A stretch of DNA of 64,000 bases from Galaxea fascicularis (lineage: Eukaryota; Cnidaria; Anthozoa; Scleractinia; Euphylliidae): positions 6,013,574 to 6,077,573 of the forward strand of contig OX419337.1 in the NCBI GenBank assembly GCA_948470475.1, in the 5' to 3' direction. The stretch's first letter is position 1; every line of letters starts with the position of its first letter. Of the stretch, positions 26,034 through 37,415 are shown piece by piece. Both the position numbers and the translations under genes were made by a program. Under the pieces are notes generated by a model that was given only the letters and a program-made list of their open reading frames with translations, searched no databases and was not told where the DNA came from.

Positions 26034-27071
26034 CCCTAGAAATCATGTGTAAATGCTTCCAAAAACTCCCACAACATGATTTCTATTCTTATTTGAGCTG
26101 TGTGCAAGATTTTAGCAAAGTTGAAATTTTGACCAAAACCCAAAGGGGGGACCACATGCTTTTGAGTCAAATTTTGAATTTGGCTTAAACTTTGCCTATT
26201 TCAAAAAGGAACCTAGAAATCATGTTTAAATGCTTCCAAAAACTCCCACAACATGATTTCTATTCTTATTTGAGCTGTGTGCAAGATTTTAGCAAAGTTG
26301 AAATTTTGACCAAAACCCAAAGGGGGGACCACATGCTTTTGAGTCAAACTTTGAATTTGGCTTAAACTTTGCCTATTTCAAAAAGGAACCTAGAAATCAT
26401 GTGTAAATGCTTCCAAGAACTCCCACAACATGATTTCTTTTCTTATTTGAGCTGTGTGCAAGATTTTAGCAAAGTTGAAATTTTGACCAAAACCCAAAGG
26501 GGGGACCACATGCTTTTGAGTCAAATTTTGAATTTGGCTTAAACTTTGCCTATTTCAAAAAGGAACCTAGAAATCATGTCTAAATGTATCCAAGAACTCC
26601 CACAACATGATTTCTATTCTTATTTGAGCTGTGTGCAAGATTTTAGCAAAGTTGAAATTTTGACCAAAACCCAAAGGGGGGACCACATGCTTTTGAGTCA
26701 AATTTTGAATTTGGCTTAAACTTTGCCTATTTCAAAAAGGAACCTAGAAATCATGTGTAAATGCTTCCAAGAACTCCCACAACATGATTTCTATTCTTAT
26801 TTGAGCTGTGTGCAAGATTTTAGCAAAGTTGAAATTTTGACCAAAACCCATAGGGGGGACCACATGCTTTTGAGTCCAATTTTGAATTTGGCTTAAACTT
26901 TGCCTATTTCAAAAAGGAACCTAGAAATCAAGTCTAAATGTATCCAAGAACTCCCACAACATGATTTCTATTCTTATTTGAGCAGTGTGCAAAATTTCAG
27001 GAAAGTTGAAATTTTGACCAAAACCAAAAGGGGGGACCACATGCTTTTGAGTCAAATTTTGAATTTGGCTT

Positions 27072-27360
27072 CTCAAACTCATTAATAATTCATCAAGTTA
27101 AAACAAAGGAAATCATAAGCGTGAAGGAGGTTTTGATACCCGGTCTTAATTAGCATAGATTTTGACGATTTTACTTCTCCGTTTACTCCTTGGTTTTTGT
27201 TTCGATTGAGAAGATATATCAAACACTCGAGACAGTGTTTCATCGGATATCCAAACACCTCGAATTTCGTCAAAATACTCCGCTGCGCGTCGTATTTTCA
27301 ACTCTCTTCTCGGTGTTTTGATATCCCGATGAAACACTGTCGCTCGTGTTTGATATATTA
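27072..27360 (+). mobile_element. Foldback (MITE-like) insertion, copy 3
   Basis: This 289-bp copy is in the same register, with CTT at 27069-27071 and 27361-27363. One A is missing in the spacer (gtcaaaatactcc), which shifts a frame and yields chance short reading frames on both strands at about 27146-27406. The preceding monomer carries aagtctaaatgtatcc instead of atgtgtaaatg, but keeps the diagnostic ggaaag and accaaaagg. Confidence 0.85.
27214..27358. repeat. Inverted repeat of foldback copy 3
   Basis: The arms lie at 27214-27259 and 27312-27358 and match those of copies 1 and 2. Only the spacer differs, being one base shorter. Confidence 0.9.
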
Positions 27361-30017
27361 CTTAAACTTTGCCTATTTAAAAAAGGAACCTAGAAATCAT
27401 GTCTAAATGTATCCAAGAACTCCCACAACATGATTTCTATTCTTATTTGAGCTGTGTGCAAGATTTTAGCAAAGTTGAAATTTTGACCAAAACCCAAAGG
27501 GGGGACCACATGCTTTTGAGTCCAATTTTGAATTTGGCTTAAACTTTGCCTATTTCAAAAAGGAACCTAGAAATCATGTGTAAATGCTTCTAAGAACTCC
27601 CACAACATGATTTCTTTTCTTATTTGAGCAGTGTGCAAAATTTCAGCAAAGTTGAAATTTTGACCAAAACCCATAGGGGGGACCACATGCTTTTGAGTCA
27701 AATTTTGAATTTGGCTTAAACTTTGCCTATTTCAAAAAGGAACCTAGAAATCATGTTTAAATGCTTCCAAGAACTCCCACAACATGATTTCTATTCTTAT
27801 TTGAGCTGTGTGCAAGATTTTAGCAAAGTTGAAATTTTGACCAAAACCCAAAGGGGGGACCACATGCTTTTGAGTCAAATTTTGAATTTGGCTTAAACTT
27901 TGCTTATTTCAAAATGGAACCTAGAAATCATGTTTAAATGCTTCCAAAAACTCCCACAACATGATTTCTATTCTTATTTGAGCTGTGTGCAAGATTTTAG
28001 CAAAGTTGAAATTTTGACCAAAACCCAAAGGGGGGACCACATGCTTTTGAGTCAAATTTTGAATTTGGCTTAAACTTTGCCTATTTCAAAAAGGAACCTA
28101 GAAATCATGTGTAAATGCTTCCAAGAACTCCCACAACATGATTTCTATTCTTATTTGAGCTGTGTGCAAGATTGTAGCAAAGTTGAAATTTTGACCAAAA
28201 CCCAAAGGGGGGACCACATGCTTTTGAGTCAAATTTTGAATTTGGCTTAAACTTTGCCTATTTCAAAAAGGAACCTAGAAATCATGTGTAAATGCTTCCA
28301 AAAACTCCCACAACATGATTTCTTTTCTTATTTGAGCTGTGTGCAAGATTTTAGCAAAGTTGAAATTTTCACCAAACCCAAAGGGTGGACGACATGCTTT
28401 TGAGTCAAATTTTGAATTTGGCTTAAACTTTGCCTATTTCAAAAAGGAACCTAGAAATCATGTGTAACTGCTTCCAAGAAGTCCCACAACATGATTTCTA
28501 TTCTTATTTGAGCTGTGTGCAAGATTTTAGCAAAGTTGAAATTTTGACCAAAACCCAAAGGGGGGACCACATGCTTTTGAGTCAAATTTTGAATTTGGCT
28601 TAAACTTTGCCTATTTCAAAAAGGAACCTAGAAATCATGTGTAAATGCTTCCAAAAACTCCCACAACATGATTTCTATTCTTATTTGAGCTGTGTGCAAG
28701 ATTTTAGCAAAGTTGAAATTTTGACCAAAACCCAAAGGGGGGACCACATGCTTTTGAGTCAAATTTTGAATTTGGCTTAAACTTTGCCTATTTCAAAAAG
28801 GAACCTAGAAATCATGTGTAAATGCTTCTAAGAACTCCCATAACATGATTTCTATTCTTATTTGAGCAGTGTGCAAAATTTCAGCAAAGTTGAAATTTTG
28901 ACAACAACCCAAAGGGGGGACCACATGCTTTTGAGTCAAATTTTGAATTTGGCTTAAACTTTGCCTATTTCAAAATGGAACCTAGAAATCATGTTTAAAT
29001 GCTTCCAAAAACTCCCACAACATGATTTCTATTCTTATTTGAGCTGTGTGCAAGATTTTAGCAAAGTTGAAATTTTGAGCAAAACCCAAAGGGGGGACCA
29101 CATGCTTTTGAGTCAAATTTTGAATTTGGCTTAAACTTTGCCTATTTCAAAAAGGAACCTAGAAATCATGTGTAAATGCTTCCAAGAACTCCCACAACAT
29201 GATTTCTATTCTTATTTGAGCTGTGTGCAAGATTTTAGCAAAGTTGAAATTTTGACCAAAACCCAAAGGGGGGACCACATGCTTTTGAGTCAAATTTTGA
29301 ATTTGGCTTAAACTTTGCCTATTTCAAAAAGGAACCTAGAAATCATGTGTAAATGCTTCCAAAAACTCCCACAACATGATTTCTATTCTTATTTGAGCTG
29401 TGTGCAAGATTTTAGCAAAGTTGAAATTTTGACCAAAACCCAAAGGGGGGACCACATGCTTTTGAGTCAAATTTTGAATTTGGCTTAAACTTTGCCTATT
29501 TCAAAAAGGAACCTAGAAATCATGTGTAAATGCTTCTAAGAACTCCCATAACATGATTTCTATTCTTATTTGAGCTGTGTGCAAGATTTTAGCAAAGTTG
29601 AAATTTTGACCAAAACCCAAAGGGGGGACCACATGCTTTTGAGTCCAATTTTGAATTTGGCTTAAACTTTGCCTATTTCAAAAAGGAACCTAGAAATCAA
29701 GTCTAAATGTATCCAAGAACTCCCACAACATGATTTCTATTCTTATTTGAGCTGTGTGCAAGATTTTAGCAAAGTTGAAATTTTGACCAAAACCCAAAGG
29801 GGGGACCACATGCTTTTGAGTCCAATTTTGAATTTGGCTTAAACTTTGCCTATTTCAAAAAGGAACCTAGAAATCATGTGTAAATGTATCCAAGAACTCC
29901 CACAACATGATTTCTATTCTTATTTGAGCAGTGTGCAAAATTTCAGGAAAGTTGAAATTTTGACCAAAACCAAAAGGGGGGACCACATGCTTTTGAGTCA
30001 AATTTTGAATTTGGCTT
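27361..30017. repeat. Satellite array, segment 4 (about 15 monomers)
   Basis: This 2657-bp block is 15 x 177 within 1 bp. It begins like the sequences after copies 1 and 2: a taaaaaagg unit, then a cttttc/gcagtg/cccatagg unit. It then departs from them at a tgcttatttcaaaatgg unit (about 27900). It includes a degenerate caccaaaccc unit with aagggtggacgac (about 28380) and a gtaactgcttccaagaagtcc unit (about 28465). No gene is present. Confidence 0.97.
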
Positions 30018-30307
30018 CTCAAACTCATTAATAATTCATCAAGTTAAAACAAAGGAAATCATAAGCGTGAAGGAGGTTTTGATACCCGGTCTTAATTAGC
30101 ATAGATTTTGACGATTTTACTTCTCCGTTTACTCCTTGGTTTTTGTTTCGATTAAGAAGATATATCAAACACTCGAGACAGTGTTTCATCGCATATCCAA
30201 ACACCTCGAATTTCGTCAAAAATACTCCGCTGCGCGTCGTATTTTCAACTCTCTTCTCGGTGTTTTGATATCCCGATGAAACACTGTCGCTCGTGTTTGA
30301 TATATTA
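30018..30307 (+). mobile_element. Foldback (MITE-like) insertion, copy 4
   Basis: This 290-bp copy is in the same register, with CTT at 30015-30017 and 30308-30310. Two private substitutions are visible: attaagaag for attgagaag (about 30154) and catcgcatatcc for catcggatatcc (about 30191). It is the last copy; none is found in the remaining 33.7 kb. Confidence 0.85.
30160..30305. repeat. Inverted repeat of foldback copy 4
   Basis: The arms lie at 30160-30205 and 30259-30305. The private G-to-C change in the left arm breaks one pair and destroys the ggatatcc palindrome in that arm; the right arm is unchanged. Confidence 0.88.
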
Positions 30308-30689
30308 CTTAAACTTTGCCTATTTAAAAAAGGAACCTAGAAATCATGTCTAAATGTATCCAAGAACTCCCACAACATGATTTCTATTCTTATTTGAGCT
30401 GTGTGCAAGATTTTAGCAAAGTTGAAATTTTGACCAAAACCCAAAGGGGGGACCACATGCTTTTGAGTCAAATTTTGAATTTGGCTTAAACTTTGCCTAT
30501 TTCAAAAAGGAACCTAGAAATCAAGTCTAAATGTATCCAAGAACTCCCACAACATGATTTCTATTCTTATTTGAGCTGTGTGCAAGATTTTAGCAAAGTT
30601 GAAATTTTGACCAAAACCCAAAGGGGGGACCACATGCTTTTGAGTCAAATTTTGAATTTGGCTTAAACTTTGCCTATTTCAAAAAGGAA

Positions 30690-31220
30690 CCTAGAAATCA
30701 TGTCTAAATGCTTCCACGAACTCCCACAACATGATTTCTATTCTTATTTGAGCTGTGTGCAAGATTTTAGCAAAGTTGAAATTTTGACCAAAACCCAAAG
30801 GGGGGACCACATGCTTTTGAGTCAAATTTTGAATTTGGCTTAAACTTTGCCTATTTCAAAAAGGAACCTAGAAATCATGTCTAAATGCTTCCACGAACTC
30901 CCACAACATGATTTCTATTCTTATTTGAGCTGTGTGCAAGATTTTAGCAAAGTTGAAATTTTGACCAAAACCCAAAGGGGGGACCACATGCTTTTGAGTC
31001 AAATTTTGAATTTGGCTTAAACTTTGCCTATTTCAAAAAGGAACCTAGAAATCATGTCTAAATGCTTCCACGAACTCCCACAACATGATTTCTATTCTTA
31101 TTTGAGCTGTGTGCAAGATTTTAGCAAAGTTGAAATTTTGACAACAACCCAAAGGGGGGACCACATGCTTTTGAGTCAAATTTTGAATTTGGCTTAAACT
31201 TTGCCTATTTCAAAATGGAA
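30690..31220. repeat. Run of three ccacgaact monomers
   Basis: Three consecutive units starting at 30690, 30867 and 31044 carry gtctaaatgcttccacgaac, a variant that is usually solitary. The third switches to the gacaacaaccc form in its second half, so it looks like a recombinant between variant types. Confidence 0.75.
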
Positions 31221-31751
31221 CCTAGAAATCATGTTTAAATGCTTCCAAAAACTCCCACAACATGATTTCTATTCTTATTTGAGCTGTGTGCAAGATTTTA
31301 GCAAAGTTGAAATTTTGACCAAAACCCAAAGGGGGGACCACATGCTTTTGAGTCAAATTTTGAATTTGGCTTAAACTTTGCCTATTTCAAAAAGGAACCT
31401 AGAAATCATGTTTAAATGCTTCGAAGAACTCCCACAACATGATTTCTATTCTTATTTGAGCTGTGTGCAAGATTTTAGCAAAGTTGAAATTTTGACCAAA
31501 ACCCAAAGGGGGGACCACATGCTTTTGAGTCAAATTTTGAATTTGGCTTAAACTTTGCCTATTTCAAAAAGGAACCTAGAAATCATGTCTAAATGTATCC
31601 AAGAACTCCCACAACATGATTTCTATTCTTATTTGAGCTGTGTGCAAGATTTTAGCAAAGTTGAAATTTTGACCAAAACCCAAAGGGGGGACCACATGCT
31701 TTTGAGTCAAATTTTGAATTTGGCTTAAACTTTGCCTATTTCAAAAAGGAA

Positions 31752-34700
31752 CCTAGAAATCATGTCTAAATGCTTCCACGAACTCCCACAACATGATTTC
31801 TATTCTTATTTGAGCTGTGTGCAAGATTTTAGCAAAGTTGAAATTTTGACCAAAACCCAAAGGGGGGACCACATGCTTTTGAGTCCAATTTTGAATTTGG
31901 CTTAAACTTTGCCTATTTCAAAAAGGAACCCTAGAAATCATGTGTAAATGCTTCCAAAAACTCCTACAACATGATTTCTATTCTTATTTGAGCTGTGTGC
32001 AAGATTTTAGCAAAGTTGAAATTTTGACCAAAACCCAAAGGGGGGACGACATGCTTTTGAGTCCAATTTTGAATTTGGCTTAAACTTTGCCTATTTCAAA
32101 AAGGAACCCTAGAAATCATGTGTAAATGCTTCCAAAAACTCCCACAACATGATTTCTATTCTTATTTGAGCTGTGTGCAAGATTTTAGCAAAGTTGAAAT
32201 TTTGACCAAAACCCAAAGGGGGGACCACATGCTTTTGAGTCAAATTTTGAATTTGGCTTAAACTTTGCCTATTTCAAAAAGGAACCTAGAAATCATGTTT
32301 AAATGCTTCCAAAAACTCCCACAACATGATTTCTATTCTTATTTGAGCTGTGTGCAAGATTTTAGCAAAGTTGAAATTTTGACCAAAACCCAAAGGGGGG
32401 ACCACATGCTTTTGGGTCAAATTTTGAATTTGGCTTAAACTTTGCCTATTTCAAAAAGGAACCTAGAAATCATGTGTAAATGTATCCAAGAACTCCCACA
32501 ACATGATTTCTTTTCTTATTTGAGCAGTGTGCAAAATTTCAGCAAAGTTGAAATTTTGACCAAAACCCAAAGGGGGGACCACATGCTTCTAAGTCAAATT
32601 TTGAATTTTGCTTAAACTTTGCCTATTTTAAAATGGAACCTAGAAATCATGTTTAAATGCTTCCAAAAACTCCCACAACATGATTTCTATTCTTATTTGA
32701 GCTGTGTGCAAGATTTTAGCAAAGTTGAAATTTTGACCAAAACCCAAAGGGGGGACCACATGCTTTTGAGTCAAATTTTGAATTTGGCTTAAACTTTGCC
32801 TATTTCAAAAAGGAACCTAGAAATCATGTGTAAATGCTTCCAAAAACTCCCACAACATGATTTCTATTCTTATTTGAGCTGTGTGCAAGATTTTAGCAAA
32901 GTTGAAATTTTCACCAAACCCAAAGGGGGGACGACATGCTTTTGAGTCAAATTTTGAATTTGGCTTAAACTTTGCCTATTTCAAAAAGGAACCTAGAAAT
33001 CATGTGTAAATGCTTCCAACAACTCCCATAACATGATTTCTATTCTTATTTGAGCAGTGTGCAAAATTTCAGCAAAGTTGAAATTTTGACAACAACCCAA
33101 AGGGGGGACCACATGCTTTTGAGTCAAATTTTGAATTTGGCTTAAACTTTGCCTATTTCAAAATGGAACCTAGAAATCATGTTTAAATGCTTCCAAAAAC
33201 TCCCACAACATGATTTCTATTCTTATTTGAGCTGTGTGCAAGATTTTAGCAAAGTTGAAATTTTGAGCAAAACCCAAAGGGGGGACCACATGCTTTTGAG
33301 TCAAATTTTGAATTTGGCTTAAACTTTGCCTATTTCAAAAAAGAACCTAGAAATCATGTCTAAATGCTTCCAAGAACTCCCACAACATGATTTCTATTCT
33401 TATTTGAGCTGTGTGCAAGATTTTAGCAAAGTTGAAATTTTGACCAAAACCCAAAGGGGGGACCACATGCTTTTGAGTCAAATTTTGAATTTGGCTTAAA
33501 CTTTGCCTATTTCAAAAAGGAAACTAGAAATCATGTGTAAATGCTTCCAAGAACTCCCACAACATGATTTCTATTCTTATTTGAGCTGTGTGCAAGATTT
33601 TAGCAAAGTTGAAATTTTGACCAAAACCCAAAGGGGGGACCACATGCTTTTCAGTCAAATTTTGAATTTGGCTTAAACTTTGCCTATTTCAAAAAGGAAC
33701 CTAGAAATCATGTGTAAATGTATCCAAGAACTCCCACAACATGATATCTTTTCTTATTTGAGCAGTGTGCAAAATTTCAGCAAAGTTGAAATTTTGACCA
33801 AAACCCAAAGGGGGGACCACATGCTTCTGAGTCAAATTTTGAATTTGGCTTAAACTTTGCCTATTTTAAAATGGAACCTAGAAATCATGTTTAAATGCTT
33901 CCAAAAACTCCCACAACATGATTTCTATTCTTATTTGAGCTGTGTGCAAGATTTTAGCAAAGTTGAAATTTTGACCAAAACCCAAAGGGGGGACCACATG
34001 CTTTTGAGTCAAATTTTGAATTTGGCTTAAACTTTGCCTATTTCAAAAAGGAACCTAGAAATCATGTGTAAATGCTTCCAAGAACTCCCACAACATGATT
34101 TCTATTCTTATTTGAGCTGTGTGCAAGATTTTAGCAAAGTTGAAATTTTGACCAAAACCCAAAGGGGGGACCACATGCTTTTGAGTCAAATTTTGAATTT
34201 GGCTTAAACTTTGCCTATTTCAAAAAGGAACCTAGAAATCAAGTCTAAATGTATCCAAGAACTCCCACAACATGATTTCTATTCTTATTTGAGCTGTGTG
34301 CAAGATTTTAGCAAAGTTGAAATTTTGACCAAAACCCAAAGGGGGGACCACATGCTTTTGAGTCAAATTTTGAATTTGGCTTAAACTTTGCCTATTTCAA
34401 AAAGGAACCTAGAAATCATGTCTAAATGTATCCAAGAACTCCCACAACATGATTTCTATTCTTATTTTAGCTGTGTGCAAGATTTTAGCAAAGTTGAAAT
34501 TTTGACCAAAACCCAAAGGGGGGACCACATGCTTTTGGGTCAAATTTTGAATTTGGCTTAAACTTTGCCTATTTCAAAAAGGAACCTAGAAATCATGTGT
34601 AAATGTATCCAAGAACTCCCACAACATGATTTCTTTTCTTATTTGAGCAGTGTGCAAAATTTCAGCAAAGTTGAAATTTTGACCAAAACCCAAAGGGGGG

Positions 34701-35823
34701 ACCACATGCTTCTAAGTCAAATTTTGAATTTTGCTTAAACTTTGCCTATTTTAAAATGGAACCTAGAAATCATGTTTAAATGCTTCCAAAAACTCCCACA
34801 ACATGATTTCTATTCTTATTTGAGCTGTGTGCAAGATTTTAGCAAAGTTGAAATTTTGACCAAAACCCAAAGGGGGGACCACATGCTTTTGAGTCAAATT
34901 TTGAATTTGGCTTAAACTTTGCCTATTTCAAAAAGGAACCTAGAAATCATGTGTAAATGCTTCCAAAAACTCCCACAACATGATTTCTATTCTTATTTGA
35001 GCTGTGTGCAAGATTTTAGCAAAGTTGAAATTTTCACCAAACCCAAAGGGGGGACGACATGCTTTTGAGTCAAATTTTGAATTTGGCTTAAACTTTGCCT
35101 ATTTCAAAAAGGAACCTAGAAATCATGTGTAAATGCTTCCAAGAACTCCCATAACATGATTTCTATTCTTATTTGAGCAGTGTGCAAAATTTCAGCAAAG
35201 TTGAAATTTTGACAACAACCCAAAGGGGGGACCACATGCTTTTGAGTCAAATTTTGAATTTGGCTTAAACTTTGCCTATTTCAAAATGGAACCTAGAAAT
35301 CATGTTTAAATGCTTCCAAAAACTCCCACAACATGATTTCTATTCTTATTTGAGCTGTGTGCAAGATTTTAGCAAAGTTGAAATTTTGAGCAAAACCCAA
35401 AGGGGGGACCACATGCTTTTGAGTCAAATTTTGAATTTGGCTTAAACTTTGCCTATTTCAAAAAAGAACCTAGAAATCATGTCTAAATGCTTCCAAGAAC
35501 TCCCACAACATGATTTCTATTCTTATTTGAGCTGTGTGCAAGATTTTAGCAAAGTTGAAATTTTGACCAAAACCCAAAGGGGGGACCACATGCTTTTGAG
35601 TCCAATTTTGAATTTGGCTTAAACTTTGCCTATTTCAAAAAGGAACCCTAGAAATCATGTGTAAATGCTTCCAAAAACTCCCACAACATGATTTCTATTC
35701 TTATTTGAGCTGTGTGCAAGATTTTAGCAAAGTTGAAATTTTGACCAAAACCCAAAGGGGGGACCACATGCTTTTGAGTCAAATTTTGAATTTGGCTTAA
35801 ACTTTGCCTATTTCAAAAAGGAA
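31752..35823. repeat. 23-monomer higher-order unit, copy 1
   Basis: This 4072-bp unit (23 x 177 + 1) has a specific marker order: ccacgaact; ccctag with ctcctac and gacgac; ccctag; cttttgggtc; cttctaagtc; tttaaaatgg; caccaaaccc/gacgac; gacaacaaccc; gagcaaaac; aaaaaagaacc; ggaaactag/cagtc; gatatctttt; tttaaaatgg; plain; aagtcta; ttttagctg/gggtc; cttctaagtc; tttaaaatgg; gacgac; gacaacaaccc; gagcaaaac; aaaaaagaacc; ccctag. Monomers 7-10 recur as 19-22, an older 12-monomer repeat nested inside. Confidence 0.8.
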
Positions 35824-37415
35824 CCTAGAAATCATGTGTAAATGCTTCCAAAAACTCCCACAACATGATTTCTATTCTTATTTGAGCTGTGTGCAAGATT
35901 TTAGCAAAGTTGAAATTTTCACCAAACCCAAAGGGGGGACGACATGCTTTTGAGTCAAATTTTGAATTTGGCTTAAACTTTGCCTATTTCAAAAAGGAAC
36001 CTAGAAATCATGTGTAAATGCTTCCAAGAACTCCCATAACATGATTTCTATTCTTATTTGAGCAGTGTGCAAAATTTCAGCAAAGTTGAAATTTTGACAA
36101 CAACCCAAAGGGGGGACCACATGCTTTTGAGTCAAATTTTGAATTTGGCTTAAACTTTGCCTATTTCAAAATGGAACCTAGAAATCATGTTTAAATGCTT
36201 CCAAAAACTCCCACAACATGATTTCTATTCTTATTTGAGCTGTGTGCAAGATTTTAGCAAAGTTGAAATTTTGACCAAAACCCAAAGGGGGGACCACATG
36301 CTTTTGAGTCAAATTTTGAATTTGGCTTAAACTTTGCCTATTTCAAAAAGGAACCTAGAAATCATGTCTAAATGCTTCCAAGAACTCCCACAACATGATT
36401 TCTATTCTTATTTGAGCTGTGTGCAAGATTTTAGCAAAGTTGAAATTTTGACCAAAACCCAAAGGGGGGACCACATGCTTTTGAGTCAAATTTTGAATTT
36501 GGCTTAAACTTTGCCTATTTCAAAAAGGAACCTAGAAATCATGTGTAAATGTATCCAAGAACTCCCACAACATGATTTCTATTCTTATTTGAGCTGTGTG
36601 CAAGATTTTAGCAAAGTTGAAATTTTGACCAAAACCCAAAGGGGGGACCACATGCTTTTCAGTCAAATTTTGAATTTGGCTTAAACTTTGCCTATTTCAA
36701 AAAGGAACCTAGAAATCATGTGTAAATGTATCCAAGAACTCCCACAACATGATTTCTTTTCTTATTTGAGCAGTGTGCAAAATTTCAGCAAAGTTGAAAT
36801 TTTGACCAAAACCCAAAGGGGGGACCACATGCTTCTGAGTCAAATTTTGAATTTGGCTTAAACTTTGCCTATTTTAAAATGGAACCTAGAAATCATGTTT
36901 AAATGCTTCCAAAAACTCCCACAACATGATTTCTATTCTTATTTGAGCTGTGTGCAAGATTTTAGCAAAGTTGAAATTTTGACCAAAACCCAAAGGGGGG
37001 ACCACATGCTTTTGAGTCAAATTTTGAATTTGGCTTAAACTTTGCCTATTTCAAAAAGGAACCTAGAAATCATGTGTAAATGCTTCCAAGAACTCCCACA
37101 ACATGATTTCTATTCTTATTTGAGCTGTGTGCAAGATTTTAGCAAAGTTGAAATTTTGACCAAAACCCAAAGGGGGGACCACATGCTTTTGAGTCAAATT
37201 TTGAATTTGGCTTAAACTTTGCCTATTTCAAAAAGGAACCTAGAAATCAAGTCTAAATGTATCCAAGAACTCCCACAACATGATTTCTATTCTTATTTGA
37301 GCTGTGTGCAAGATTTTAGCAAAGTTGAAATTTTGACCAAAACCCAAAGGGGGGACCACATGCTTTTGAGTCAAATTTTGAATTTGGCTTAAACTTTGCC
37401 TATTTCAAAAAGGAA

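Larger units (their letters stand above)
17330..27071. repeat. Satellite array, segment 3 (about 55 monomers)
   Basis: This 9742-bp block is close to 55 x 177. Its first ~1.8 kb is collinear with the sequence after copy 1 (offset about 15,338 bp), including the 9-monomer unit. The later part holds a ladder of related blocks marked by ttccacgaactcc, whose monomers start at 21253, 23378, 24264 and 25857 (12, 5 and 9 monomers apart). It also holds the tttaagcag cassette at 22373 and 24853 (14 monomers). No gene is present. Confidence 0.97.

Noticed and set aside
27146..27406. Extra short frames on both strands around foldback copy 3
   Set aside because: They exist only because this copy lacks one A in the spacer, and they cross the palindrome; not conserved in the other copies.
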